Origin: Acidiluteibacter sp963716125
Lineage (GTDB): Bacteria > Bacteroidota > Bacteroidia > Flavobacteriales_E > Vicingaceae
Direction of reading: 5' to 3'
Assembly: GCA_963716125.1 (NCBI GenBank)
Contig: OY970294.1
Location: forward strand, 2,852,001-2,916,000
Length of the DNA stretch: 64,000 nt
Part shown: positions 24,706 to 34,587 of the stretch, in pieces
Layout of the letters: each line of letters opens with the position of its first letter
Position numbering within the stretch: position 1 is the stretch's first letter
Position numbers and translations under genes: made by a program
The notes under the pieces: generated by a model
Databases searched by the model: none
What the model saw: the letters and a program-made list of their open reading frames with translations, nothing else
Told to the model about the DNA's origin: nothing

Positions 24706-27700
24706 TCAGTTCTTTACTATGTATTTGTAAGTAACTACTTCTCCACTTTCTATTCTGTAAGAAACAAGATATGTTCCTGCCGCTAATCTCATACCTCTTA
24801 GTATTTCTACTTCAAAATTAACAATATCAGCTTCTATTGGCATTTTCATTTCTTTTAATAATCTACCATCCAATGCTTTTAAATGAATTATTATTTCACC
24901 TGCAGGAGGATTAACTATGTCAAGGTATAAACCGCCATCTTTACTTGGGTTTGGATAAATCTTAGAATTCGAAGATTTACCTTTATACTCTACCACTCTT
25001 AATTCAGAATAAGTAAAGCTACCGTTGTAATCAGTTTGTTTCAATCTATAATATGAAACTCCATTGTAAGGTTTAGCATCTACTAAGTTATATTCATTTT
25101 TCTCCGTAGAATTTCCGCTTCCTTTCACAGTTCCTACACTTACAAAATCAATTCCATTCATAGATTTCTCAATTGTAAAGTAGTCATTGTTAATTTCAGA
25201 AACAGTTACCCAATTTAATAACACGCTGTTTACTTGCTTTTCAGCATCAAAAGACAATAATGTTATAGGTAAAGTAATTATATTATCTACATCTCTCCAA
25301 TCTGGCTCTAAATCAGCATCCGCATTTGGAAGGATTGACATTACTCCGTAAGTATCCGTATCGTAAAGATCAACTAAACCATCATTATCGGTATCCTGAT
25401 AGAAAGAACTTGTTGGATCTAAGAAATTAGGTTGACCATTTGAGTTGTCATCTTCTAACCAATTAGGTATTTGATCACTATCTGTATCAGTTGCATTGTT
25501 ATAATAATTTGGAGTTCCTGCTGCTGTTTCAAATGCAGCTGCTCTAGCTTTCAAATCATTTAATGCATCACCATTGATATCATCATCAAATCCTTCTACC
25601 CAATCTGGTTGACCATCATTATCTGTATCAAAGTCTAACCAATCTGGTTTATCCAATCCATCTTTATTAGAGATAGTTATTGCGGTTCCACCGTTATCAG
25701 AATCATATCTATCATCCCATCCATCACCATCGGTATCAAAACCAGTTGGAGGTAAAAATGCGATAGTCGTTTGACCTTCCACGTTATCAACGATACCATC
25801 ATTGTCCGCATCTATATCAATATGATTAGGGAATGCATCTCCATCATTATTACTGATCGGCAATTTAGTTCCGCCATTGTTTGGATCTACTAAATCACTT
25901 AAACCGTTGAAGTCTGCATCAACACCATCTTGTCGACCATCCTTGTTAGCATCTAAACCGCCTGCTTCAATTACGTCAGCGATTCCATCGTTATCAGAAT
26001 CTAAATCTAAATAATTTGGATATGCATCAGTATCTGAATTTGGTTTAGTTGGTGCTACACCACTTAAGTTGCCATCATTTGCATCATGCAAACCATTATT
26101 GTTGGTATCGGTAAATCCATCTACTTCTCCGTCACCATCTGCATCAGTACCACCGGCTTCGTAAGCATCTGTTAAACCATCACCATCACTATCCTTATCT
26201 CTGTAGTTTGGTCTTGAATCGCCATCAGTATCCGTTAAAGGTAAAGCATTACCAGTTCCTTGAACACCGTTGTGCAATCCATTTCCATCTGTATCTAAAT
26301 ATCCATCAATGATTCCATCATTGTTTGCATCAGCACCTCCAGCTTCATAAGTATCCGTTAAGCCGTCATTGTCAGAATCCAAATCAACATAATCACGTTT
26401 TCCATCAGAATCAGTATTCCAAATTGGCAATGCTGTTCCACCATTTGTTGGATCAACTATATCAGCCCATCCATTTTCATTAGTATCAGTAGGATTATCA
26501 ACCATACCATCAGCATTAGTATCAATACCACCTGCTTCAATTACATCAGGAATACCGTCATTATCAGAATCAAGATCTAAATAATCTACAGGTCCATTTC
26601 CATCTGTATTTGGAATAGGCAATGCAGTTCCACCATTATCAGAATCGAATGTATTTACATAACCATCACCATCTGTATCAGCAGTATTATCAGCCAACCC
26701 ATCATTATTAGTATCTACTCCACCTGCTTCAATAATATCGGCAATACCGTCATCATCTGAATCTAAATCTCTGTAGTTTGGCCCTTGACGTCCATCAGTA
26801 TTTGGAATTGGCAACACAGTTCCGCCATTATTTGAGTCAAATGTATTTGCCCATCCATCGCCGTCTGTGTCAGCAGGATTATCAACCAAACCATCATTAT
26901 TAGTATCTACACCACCTGCTTCTATAATATCGGCAATACCGTCATCATCAGAATCTAAATCTCTGTAATCAGGATTTCCTCTTCCATCAGTATTGTAGAT
27001 TGGTAATGCTGTACCTCCGTTGTCTGAATCGAATGTATTTGCCCATCCGTCACCATCAGTGTCTGCAGGGTTATCTACTCTTCCATCGTTATTAGTGTCT
27101 ACGCCACCTGCTTCGATAATATCAGGAATACCATCATCATCAGAATCAATATCTAAATAATCAGCTTTACCATTTCCATCTGTATTTGGAACTTGCAATG
27201 CTGTACCACCATTGTCTGAATCAAATGTATTTGCCCATCCATCACCATCGGTGTCTGCAGGGTTATCTACTCTTCCATCATTATTAGAATCAACTCCACC
27301 GGCTTCTATGATATCTTGAATACCATCATTATCTGAATCTAAATCAAGGTAATCTTTTTTACCATCTCCATCAGTATCAGGTCTTGGCAAGGCAGTTCCA
27401 CCATTATCTGAATCGAATGTATTTACATAACCATCACCGTCTGTATCAGCAGTATTATCAGCTTTTCCATCATTATTAGAATCAACTCCACCAGCTTCTA
27501 TGATATCAGCAATACCGTCATCATCAGAATCTAAATCTCTATAATCAGGTCCTTGATTACCATCCGTATTTGGAATAAGCAATGCTGTACCTCCATTATC
27601 TGAATCAAAAGTATTTGCCCATCCATCATTATCTGTGTCAGCAGGATTATCAACCAAACCATCGTTATTAGTATCTACTCCGCCTGCTTCTATAATATCG

Positions 27701-30378
27701 GCAATACCGTCATCATCAGAATCTAAATCTCTGTAATCAGGATTTCCTCTTCCATCAGTATTGTAGATTGGTAATGCTGTACCTCCGTTGTCTGAATCGA
27801 ATGTATTTGCCCATCCATCACCATCAGTGTCTGCAGGGTTATCAACTCTTCCATCGTTATTAGTGTCTACGCCACCTGCTTCGATAATATCAGGAATACC
27901 ATCATCATCAGAATCAATATCTAAATAATCTGCTTTACCATTTCCATCAGTATTTGGAACTGGCAATGCTGTACCACCATTGTCTGAATCAAAAGTATCT
28001 GCCCATCCATCACCATCGGTATCAGTTGCGTTATCTACTCTTCCATCATTATTAGTATCTACACCACCGGCTTCGATAATATCTTGAATACCATCATTAT
28101 CTGAATCTAAATCAATGTAGTCTGCTTTTCCGTCTCCATCTGTATCAGGAGTTGGTAATGCTGTACCACCATTGTCTGAATCAAAAGTATCTGCCCATCC
28201 GTCACCATCGGTATCAGTTGCGTTATCTACTTTTCCATCATTATTAGTATCTACACCACCGGCTTCGATAATATCTTGAATACCATCATTATCTGAATCT
28301 AAATCAATGTAGTCTGCTTTTCCGTCTCCATCTGTATCAGGAGTTGGTAATGCTGTACCACCATTGTCTGAATCAAAAGTATCTGCCCATCCGTCACCAT
28401 CGGTATCAGTTGCGTTATCTACTTTTCCATCATTATTAGTATCTACACCACCGGCTTCGATAATATCTTGAATACCATCATTATCTGAATCTAAATCGAT
28501 GTAGTCTGCTTTTCCGTCTCCATCTGTATCAGGAGTTGGTAATGCTGTACCACCATTGTCTGAATCAAAAGTATCTGCCCATCCGTCACCATCGGTATCA
28601 GTTGCGTTATCTACTTTTCCATCATTATTGGTATCTACACCACCTGCCTCAATAATATCAGGAATACCATCGTTATCTGAATCTAAATCTAAGTAGTTTG
28701 GAATACCATCACCATCTGAATCACAAAAGAATCCACTGGATAATGAAGAAAAAGGTAAAGCTTGCTTAGCTATAGTTGTACCTAATTTATAAGCAACTGA
28801 TAAGTTAGATGAACCACCATTTTCAAAGAAAAGAATAGTTATTGTATGATTACCTGTTGATAGCGTAATATTTCCATTTATTTCCAGAGAACCATGATCA
28901 CCATCATTATCAACAACTAAATTATTATCAATAAACAGTTTAGAACCGTCGTCAGAAGTTGTATAGAAGGTATAGTTGCCTGCTGTAGCAATGCTTATTG
29001 TACCTGAATATCTAATTGAATAAGAATCTGCATCACCTGGATCTACTGAATTTTGCAATGCATTTACATCAAAATCAGTTGCATCACCAGAAGCTAATGC
29101 ACCAGTTGTTGGAATTCCATCTACAGAATTTACATAATTACTTACAGGAGTACCATCATAAAATTCATAATGAAGTGAACCTAAACATGCAGAATTTTCA
29201 TCAATATCTAAAATACCGTCATCGTCTTGATCAATGTCGATTGGGCCAACATTACATTGGTTATCATCTGCATCATCATTATAAATAATTATTTTATGAC
29301 CTGTTAATTGTGCAGGAGTTACAGTTTTAACAACAGTATCTCTATTTCCATTAACTGTTGTGAAATAAACGGTTACCTTATACAATACATTAGGTCCATT
29401 TTCCAAACCAAAATTAAGAATACCAGGTTTTTGAGATCCATGACCTCTACCACCACTAACATCCATCATCATTAAGGTAGTGTTACATGTACCTAGAACA
29501 ACATTTGCTCCTATTGCTGAACGCCATTTTCCACCTGAAAGTCTGTACCTTGGTTCAACTTTTAAGAAATCAGAATTGTTAGTTGAGTTTATCCAAAATT
29601 GATTAGGACCATTATTGATGTTCATATACAAATCCATATCCCCATCATTGTCATAATCTACAAATTCTGAACCTTCCACATCTGCATTTGGATCTAAACA
29701 TTTATTATCTCTTGTAAATGATAAAGTGGCCGCACCTCTTGTAGTATTATTCAAATAGATATATGATTGACCTGCATCATCACCTAAGAAAACATCATTA
29801 TCACCATCATTATCAATATCAGCGATATCAACTTCTTCAATACCATCTTTACCTAATAATAAAGTTTGAGAGAAAGTAAATACACCATTATTATTAACAT
29901 AAATATCAGTATTATCGTTATCTGCTCTATGTGCCCATATAAAATCTAAGTCACCATCTTGATCTAGGTCACCAAAAGTGATGGCACCTTTTTCATTGTT
30001 GTCTGATGGTAAATTTGGATTTTTCGTTTCAAATCTTCCAGTATTTGGGTTAAAGTGAAATAAATCATCTCCATTTCCACTTTTTCTATCCATAAAGTCA
30101 ACATAACCATCATTATCATAATCTACAGAAGTAGAATAATCTCCTGCATAAGAAGAAGAGGCAGCAAAACCAGTTTGTCCACTACCATTACCTGGAGATA
30201 ATTGTGTGAATGTGTTGTTTTTATTATTAATTAAAACTTCAATTCCATTAAAGTCATTATCCATTACTAAATCTAACCACCCATCTTGGTTAAAATCAAT
30301 GATACTAATTCCTTCGGTATTCATTCCACCATTTAAACTTGTAAAGCTTTGATTACGCACCTTGAGATGAAGTACCAA
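24706..30378 (-). CDS. giant T9SS-secreted protein, C-terminal part (FG-GAP, PA14, TSP3 array, sorting tail)
   Basis: 1890 codons, the continuation of the gene at 30353-32788 in another frame; the first codon is TTG and no leader exists, so it is not a separate gene. Order: FG-GAP/VCBS repeats (about 20-380; DFNQDGWLDLVMDND, DLDQDGDLDF), PA14-like beta domain (about 410-545; YTFYTTSDDGSKLFIDNN), thrombospondin-type-3 calcium repeats of 64 residues (about 555-1590, D-x-D-x-D-G-x-x-D loops), a fibronectin-like piece (SFDAEKQVNSVLLNWVTVSE), and a type A T9SS sorting domain in the last 80 residues (KIYPNPSKDGG). It is exported by the Por system and attached or released at the cell surface; the calcium-rich array would be a stiff rod. 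Binding partner unknown. Confidence 0.85.
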   Translation of the reverse strand: MVLHLKVRNQSFTSLNGGMNTEGISIIDFNQDGWLDLVMDNDFNGIEVLINNKNNTFTQLSPGNGSGQTGFAASSSYAGDYSTSVDYDNDGYVDFMDRKSGNGDDLFHFNPNTGRFETKNPNLPSDNNEKGAITFGDLDQDGDLDFIWAHRADNDNTDIYVNNNGVFTFSQTLLLGKDGIEEVDIADIDNDGDNDVFLGDDAGQSYIYLNNTTRGAATLSFTRDNKCLDPNADVEGSEFVDYDNDGDMDLYMNINNGPNQFWINSTNNSDFLKVEPRYRLSGGKWRSAIGANVVLGTCNTTLMMMDVSGGRGHGSQKPGILNFGLENGPNVLYKVTVYFTTVNGNRDTVVKTVTPAQLTGHKIIIYNDDADDNQCNVGPIDIDQDDDGILDIDENSACLGSLHYEFYDGTPVSNYVNSVDGIPTTGALASGDATDFDVNALQNSVDPGDADSYSIRYSGTISIATAGNYTFYTTSDDGSKLFIDNNLVVDNDGDHGSLEINGNITLSTGNHTITILFFENGGSSNLSVAYKLGTTIAKQALPFSSLSSGFFCDSDGDGIPNYLDLDSDNDGIPDIIEAGGVDTNNDGKVDNATDTDGDGWADTFDSDNGGTALPTPDTDGDGKADYIDLDSDNDGIQDIIEAGGVDTNNDGKVDNATDTDGDGWADTFDSDNGGTALPTPDTDGDGKADYIDLDSDNDGIQDIIEAGGVDTNNDGKVDNATDTDGDGWADTFDSDNGGTALPTPDTDGDGKADYIDLDSDNDGIQDIIEAGGVDTNNDGRVDNATDTDGDGWADTFDSDNGGTALPVPNTDGNGKADYLDIDSDDDGIPDIIEAGGVDTNNDGRVDNPADTDGDGWANTFDSDNGGTALPIYNTDGRGNPDYRDLDSDDDGIADIIEAGGVDTNNDGLVDNPADTDNDGWANTFDSDNGGTALLIPNTDGNQGPDYRDLDSDDDGIADIIEAGGVDSNNDGKADNTADTDGDGYVNTFDSDNGGTALPRPDTDGDGKKDYLDLDSDNDGIQDIIEAGGVDSNNDGRVDNPADTDGDGWANTFDSDNGGTALQVPNTDGNGKADYLDIDSDDDGIPDIIEAGGVDTNNDGRVDNPADTDGDGWANTFDSDNGGTALPIYNTDGRGNPDYRDLDSDDDGIADIIEAGGVDTNNDGLVDNPADTDGDGWANTFDSNNGGTVLPIPNTDGRQGPNYRDLDSDDDGIADIIEAGGVDTNNDGLADNTADTDGDGYVNTFDSDNGGTALPIPNTDGNGPVDYLDLDSDNDGIPDVIEAGGIDTNADGMVDNPTDTNENGWADIVDPTNGGTALPIWNTDSDGKRDYVDLDSDNDGLTDTYEAGGADANNDGIIDGYLDTDGNGLHNGVQGTGNALPLTDTDGDSRPNYRDKDSDGDGLTDAYEAGGTDADGDGEVDGFTDTNNNGLHDANDGNLSGVAPTKPNSDTDAYPNYLDLDSDNDGIADVIEAGGLDANKDGRQDGVDADFNGLSDLVDPNNGGTKLPISNNDGDAFPNHIDIDADNDGIVDNVEGQTTIAFLPPTGFDTDGDGWDDRYDSDNGGTAITISNKDGLDKPDWLDFDTDNDGQPDWVEGFDDDINGDALNDLKARAAAFETAAGTPNYYNNATDTDSDQIPNWLEDDNSNGQPNFLDPTSSFYQDTDNDGLVDLYDTDTYGVMSILPNADADLEPDWRDVDNIITLPITLLSFDAEKQVNSVLLNWVTVSEINNDYFTIEKSMNGIDFVSVGTVKGSGNSTEKNEYNLVDAKPYNGVSYYRLKQTDYNGSFTYSELRVVEYKGKSSNSKIYPNPSKDGGLYLDIVNPPAGEIIIHLKALDGRLLKEMKMPIEADIVNFEVEILRGMRLAAGTYLVSYRIESGEVVTYKYIVKN
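25590..28700 (-). repeat. array of about 16 TSP3 units, 192 bp each, with nested duplication
   Basis: The unit is 64 residues (192 bp). Three units at about 28060-28640 are nearly identical at DNA level ('gagttggtaatgctg' recurs at 28149, 28341 and 28533, exactly 192 apart). A block of four units is itself duplicated: 'ctctgtaatcaggatttcc' occurs at 26961 and 27729, 768 bp (4 x 192) apart, and units 5 and 9 of the array are identical in protein. Units toward the C-terminus (24.7 kb side) are more diverged. Such arrays are prone to copy-number change and assembly collapse. Confidence 0.85.
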
Positions 30379-32788
30379 AACTGTAGGCTGGAGAAGCAGA
30401 AGCTCCTTTGTTGAAATAAATTTCTATTCGAGTATTAAAGTTTCTTATGATATCAACATAACCATCATTATTAAAATCGGCTGCTAAGGCTTGTCTTTCA
30501 GTTATAGAATTTAGTAATCCTGCAGCATGTGTTGAAGTTACATCATTAAAAACAATATTTCCTCCTGAATTATTTGCGAAATATAATCTAGATTTATAAG
30601 AATTGTCATTCGTATTAACAATTACATCATATAATCCATCGTTATTAAAATCACCCCAAGCTAATCCACCATCTTTAGAACCAGGCAAATCTAAACCTAA
30701 AGTAGAACCTACTTCAGTAAATAAGCCATTCACACAATTTGAAATGGTAACAGTAACAGTTGCAATAGCACATAAACCTTTGGTATCACATACTTGATAC
30801 TGGAATACATCCATTCCAACATAGTTATTATTTGGTGTATATGTAGCTACTCCATTGTTAAAAGTAACTGAACCATGTGATGGTGCTAATAATCCTGCGT
30901 TAGTAGCTGTAGACGGAACTAATGGATTAGAACCTGCAACATCATTATTTAATACATTAATATTAACTGAAGTATTTTTTCCTGTGGATGCATTATCATT
31001 ATTGGCTACCGGCGGATTATCATTACATTGAATAGTAAAGTTATATCCACTCACTACAAAAGAATCACCATTACTACCTCCTGAATTAGGAGAAGTTACC
31101 TTAACCGTAATAGTATTTACATTTCCAGGTACATCCTTAAGTATAACAGTCATTATTTTTAAAGAAGGACCTAAATCATACGTATAAGTAAGTAAACTAG
31201 CACTTACTGAACCTGCCCAAGCTTCTAATAATACTGAACGACCATCATTATTCATTTCAGAGATAGGAACTTGAATTTTAATATCTCTTTTTGCTGTTCC
31301 TGTTGGAATAACTTGTGTAATTGTTTTAGAATTATGGTATAGGTAAGTAACCTCTCTATTAAAAATAGAAGTTACAGCTGAAGGAGAATTACTTCTGTAA
31401 ACTCTAGCAACAAAAGATTGAATACCTGAAGTACTGCTATAAGTAACATTTACATTCGCAGTAGCTGCAATCTTTAAACGATAAACACCTTCATTCCAAC
31501 TACTATTATTAGCTGTAATTCCGGTTGCATTTACTCCATTAAATTTCAACCAAGAAGGTCTACCGCCTTTAAAAGCGACTTCACAAACAATAGAATCAAT
31601 AGTAGAAGTATTAGAAAAACTTAAAGATTGAGTTCCAGAATTTGCTCCTTGAATACCCTTGCCAATTACTTCAATAAATTGACTACCACAAGTAGCCGCA
31701 GAATTTCCAACGTATACTGTAACTCTTGCAGTATCATATCTACCTTCTGAGTCATACAATTTATATTTAAATTGATCTACACCTGTAAAATTAGTCGGAG
31801 GAGTATAAACTATATAATCATCTAAATAATTATTTGGAGTTCCATTTTTATTAACTACAGCAGAACCACCATTAAATGTTTGAGTATTATAAGGCCACGT
31901 TTCAGTACCAGCTCCAATAATCCAAAAGTCATCAAAATTTGGATCGTAATCATCAATACCCAAATGTAATACATCAATATTGATTGCTTGATTAGTGCCA
32001 GTATATGCAGTATCATTTAATGCTACAGGATTGATACCCGTAGGACCAGAACCTGTTGAAACACCATTTCCACCACAATAGTTAGAAGTATTAGAAGAGG
32101 TTGGTTTATTTACTACTTTAAAGTTAGAGCACATTTGATTCACAGTAGCTCCGCTGATTAAATCAACAATACTGTTAGAACCATCACCACCTATACTTAC
32201 ATCACCTTTACCACAAATAAACCAATTAGTTCCTACTAGATTTAAATCATCATCTACACGTACACAAACATTCTCTTTAAGAAATGCTTGAGCATAAGCA
32301 CTCAATTCCCAATCATCTGCAATATACATTTGAGAACCAGTATAAGCGATTAATTGAGAATGCCCTTTTTGAACAAATTCTCTAGGACTTACAGTTTGAG
32401 TAGTTGGCCCTTGACCATTTACTGCAGTATAAAAGGTACCGTAAATATGCATTTGAGCAGAACCACTCAAAACAAAACCATCTATATTATTTCCAACTGT
32501 AGAACGCAGAAAACCACTTGCTCCAATATTAAGATAACCTTCAAATAAAAAATTTGCTCCACTATTAGTAGCAACAATATTTACATTGTGATTAACAAAT
32601 ACACTATCACTAATGTTTGGATAAGAAACACCAGCAGTTCCGCCACTACCTCCACTCAAAGACCAAGTACTAGCATTATTCCAGTTTCCATTTTGAACAG
32701 AAGTAAAAGTTTTGGAATAAACAGTTGAAAATAGCAATAATGATATTGCAAAAATCAATTCCTTTTTAAAGTGTAACAATCTTTTCAT
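30353..32788 (-). CDS. giant T9SS-secreted protein, N-terminal part
   Basis: 811 codons beginning with signal peptide MKRLLHFKKELIFAISLLLFSTVYS. The first 190 residues are a right-handed beta-helix-like/G8-like part (NGNWNNASTWSLSGG, SDSVFVNHNVNIV). Cadherin-like/Ig-like 'tandem-95' domains follow (residues 255-360 and 600-700; PVANNDNASTGKNTSVNINV, VATYTPNNNYVGMDVFQYQV), then the first FG-GAP repeat (GLAWGDFNNDGLYDVIVNTN; ADFNNDGYVDII). The frame closes inside an FG-GAP segment (stop at 30353) and the downstream frame carries straight on; removing one base near 30358-30382 restores a 2693-residue protein. Upstream promoter not clear. Confidence 0.85.
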   Translation of the reverse strand: MKRLLHFKKELIFAISLLLFSTVYSKTFTSVQNGNWNNASTWSLSGGSGGTAGVSYPNISDSVFVNHNVNIVATNSGANFLFEGYLNIGASGFLRSTVGNNIDGFVLSGSAQMHIYGTFYTAVNGQGPTTQTVSPREFVQKGHSQLIAYTGSQMYIADDWELSAYAQAFLKENVCVRVDDDLNLVGTNWFICGKGDVSIGGDGSNSIVDLISGATVNQMCSNFKVVNKPTSSNTSNYCGGNGVSTGSGPTGINPVALNDTAYTGTNQAINIDVLHLGIDDYDPNFDDFWIIGAGTETWPYNTQTFNGGSAVVNKNGTPNNYLDDYIVYTPPTNFTGVDQFKYKLYDSEGRYDTARVTVYVGNSAATCGSQFIEVIGKGIQGANSGTQSLSFSNTSTIDSIVCEVAFKGGRPSWLKFNGVNATGITANNSSWNEGVYRLKIAATANVNVTYSSTSGIQSFVARVYRSNSPSAVTSIFNREVTYLYHNSKTITQVIPTGTAKRDIKIQVPISEMNNDGRSVLLEAWAGSVSASLLTYTYDLGPSLKIMTVILKDVPGNVNTITVKVTSPNSGGSNGDSFVVSGYNFTIQCNDNPPVANNDNASTGKNTSVNINVLNNDVAGSNPLVPSTATNAGLLAPSHGSVTFNNGVATYTPNNNYVGMDVFQYQVCDTKGLCAIATVTVTISNCVNGLFTEVGSTLGLDLPGSKDGGLAWGDFNNDGLYDVIVNTNDNSYKSRLYFANNSGGNIVFNDVTSTHAAGLLNSITERQALAADFNNDGYVDIIRNFNTRIEIYFNKGASASPAYSFGTSSQGA

Positions 32789-33121
32789 GTTTTTTAATTT
32801 AATAAGTGGTGCAAATGCACTATTAACAAGTTTTTGTTAAAAAAAAAGCAGAGCCCACCATAACGCTACAAATGTATAAAATAAAGCTATTAATAAGCAA
32901 ATTTTATCGACGAAAAGCTAAAAATAGATATTTAACACCTTAACTAATCGTTAAGTGAACACATTTTAACGATAAAAATATCCTATTTGTAGTACATAAA
33001 AAATTAGTGAAACTATAAGATAATGAAGCACTTAAAAGAAATCATAAATAAATATTTATACTTTAAAAAAATATTTTTTTCAAGTATAAATATAAAATAC
33101 TATTTAGACGAACAAGAGGAT
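32789..33121. other. 333-bp gap: leader of the giant gene and tail of the pabC operon
   Basis: No gene. The part next to 32789 is the leader of the giant gene and contains the palindrome 'gtgcaaatgcac' (32809-32820). The part near 33000-33121 lies after the aminotransferase stop and has no strong hairpin with a T-run, so the end of that operon is not visible. Confidence 0.5.
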
Positions 33122-33958
33122 TTAATCGATGAAATCGGTAAAAATACTTTCAAAAATAGAACGTACTTTTTTATTTAAGTAACGTTTTTTGCCAATTGCT
33201 GCCAACCAATTAATCCCTTGAATGGAGTTTGAAATAAAAACTTCATCGGCTTCTGACAAAGTATTAAAATGCAAACATTCTTCAGATAAAGTAAATTCAG
33301 TTTGAGAAATCTTTTTAATAATAGTAGACCGCATTACTCCTGCAACGCATCCTTCAGAAAGTTTTGGCGTAAATATTTTATTGCCTTTTATTAAAAAAAT
33401 ATTTGAATTTGCAGTTTCAACAATTCTATCGTTATCGTTTAGTAAAATAATATTGTCTAATTTCTTTTTCTGCATTTCTACAGATGCCATCACATAGGAT
33501 AAAGCATTTAAACTCTTCAAATTAGACCATTGATTATTTTGTAAAATCACCGTTTTACAAATATCCGTAATTAATCCTTTTTCATTGAATTGAAAATTAT
33601 TTACAGGTAAAGCCTGCAGCTCTATAAAAGTAGAAAAGCTGTTAGATAAGGGTGTATAAAATCCATCGGCATTTCTGTAGACAGTATAGCGCAATCGTGC
33701 ACCTTCTTTAATTTCGTTGATGGCAATTACCTTTTCAATCTGAGAGCAGAAAGATTCAAAATCGAACTCTTTTGTCAGCTCCATTTGAAGCATTTGCATT
33801 CCATCCACTAAACGATTAAAATGCCTTAAAGAATTTATCATTTTACCATCAGAAATTCTAATGGTTTCAAAGAGTCCATCACCATATTTGAAAGCTCTAT
33901 TATTAAATTCTTTGAGCTTTTCAGAAGAAACTATTTTATCGTCTATACTTACGTACAT
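33122..33958 (-). CDS. pabC: aminotransferase class IV, probably aminodeoxychorismate lyase
   Basis: 278 residues of the fold type IV PLP family. Typical parts: FNNRAFKYGDGLFETIRI near the start, RHFNRLVDGMQML, the Lys-containing strand ALSYVMASVEMQKKKLDNIILL (Schiff-base Lys expected near residue 140), VETANSNIFLIKGN, and the cofactor loop GCVAGVMRSTI. The combination and the length fit PabC, which releases pyruvate from aminodeoxychorismate to give p-aminobenzoate for folate; a branched-chain or D-amino-acid aminotransferase cannot be excluded. Last gene of the parE-parC-rhomboid run, 9 bp after the rhomboid gene. Confidence 0.7.
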   Translation of the reverse strand: MYVSIDDKIVSSEKLKEFNNRAFKYGDGLFETIRISDGKMINSLRHFNRLVDGMQMLQMELTKEFDFESFCSQIEKVIAINEIKEGARLRYTVYRNADGFYTPLSNSFSTFIELQALPVNNFQFNEKGLITDICKTVILQNNQWSNLKSLNALSYVMASVEMQKKKLDNIILLNDNDRIVETANSNIFLIKGNKIFTPKLSEGCVAGVMRSTIIKKISQTEFTLSEECLHFNTLSEADEVFISNSIQGINWLAAIGKKRYLNKKVRSIFESIFTDFID

Positions 33959-33967
33959 TTTTAATGT

Positions 33968-34585
33968 TTAATTGAAGACGCTCTTTAACTGATTGATAAA
34001 ATTAAAAAAAGAGGAAGGAGTTGAAATTAAGGTAAATGCTATTCCGTAAATGGCTCCCCAAAAATGTGCATCATGGTTTACATTATCAGTCGATTTTTTA
34101 CCCATATAATAAGAATAAACTAAATAGACTATTGCCCAAATTATGCCCGGAAAACAGATTATTCCATACAGGCAAATAGAGCTCATAGGACTAAAAATTA
34201 CCGAACTCATCACTACGGCACTTACTGCTCCTGAAGCACCAACACTTCTGTAGCCAAAATCTTCTTTATGTTTTTTAAATGTGGGTAAAGTAGCAAAAAT
34301 AACTCCTCCTATGTAAAGCAATAAAAAGTAAAGAATTCCTTTACCTCCCCAGTTTAATTCAAAGTAATATTCTGTAGCTTCACCAAAAAACCACAAAACA
34401 AGCATATTGATAATTAAATGCCACCAATCTACATGTAATAATGAATGTGTAAAGAATCTGTAAAACTCTTTTTTTTCATTTATAATATAAGGCCTAAATT
34501 CTAATTTTTCAAACAGTTCCCTGTTATTAAATGCTAGTATAGAAACTATTGCAGTGATAATAATTATAATGATCGTTATACTCAC
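33968..34585 (-). CDS. rhomboid-family intramembrane serine protease
   Basis: 205 residues, six membrane helices. The family motifs are complete: HSLLHVDWWHLIINMLVLW (His and Asn of the HxxxN type in helix 2), catalytic Ser in GASGAVSAVV near residue 118, and catalytic His in NHDAHFWGAIYG near 175. It cuts membrane-anchored substrates within the bilayer. GTG is the most likely start. It lies 2 bp after the topoisomerase IV A gene and 9 bp ahead of pabC, so it is co-transcribed with DNA-topology genes; no functional link is known to me. Confidence 0.88.
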   Translation of the reverse strand: MSITIIIIIITAIVSILAFNNRELFEKLEFRPYIINEKKEFYRFFTHSLLHVDWWHLIINMLVLWFFGEATEYYFELNWGGKGILYFLLLYIGGVIFATLPTFKKHKEDFGYRSVGASGAVSAVVMSSVIFSPMSSICLYGIICFPGIIWAIVYLVYSYYMGKKSTDNVNHDAHFWGAIYGIAFTLISTPSSFFNFINQLKSVFN

Positions 34586-34587
34586 AA

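Noticed and set aside
25590..28700. CRISPR-like or non-coding tandem repeat
   Set aside because: The 192-bp period keeps one reading frame with calcium-loop codons throughout, so it is a protein repeat.
29016..29288. Plus-strand open frame of 90 codons inside the giant gene
   Set aside because: Antisense shadow of the PA14 and linker region, with His/Gln/Asn-rich nonsense composition.
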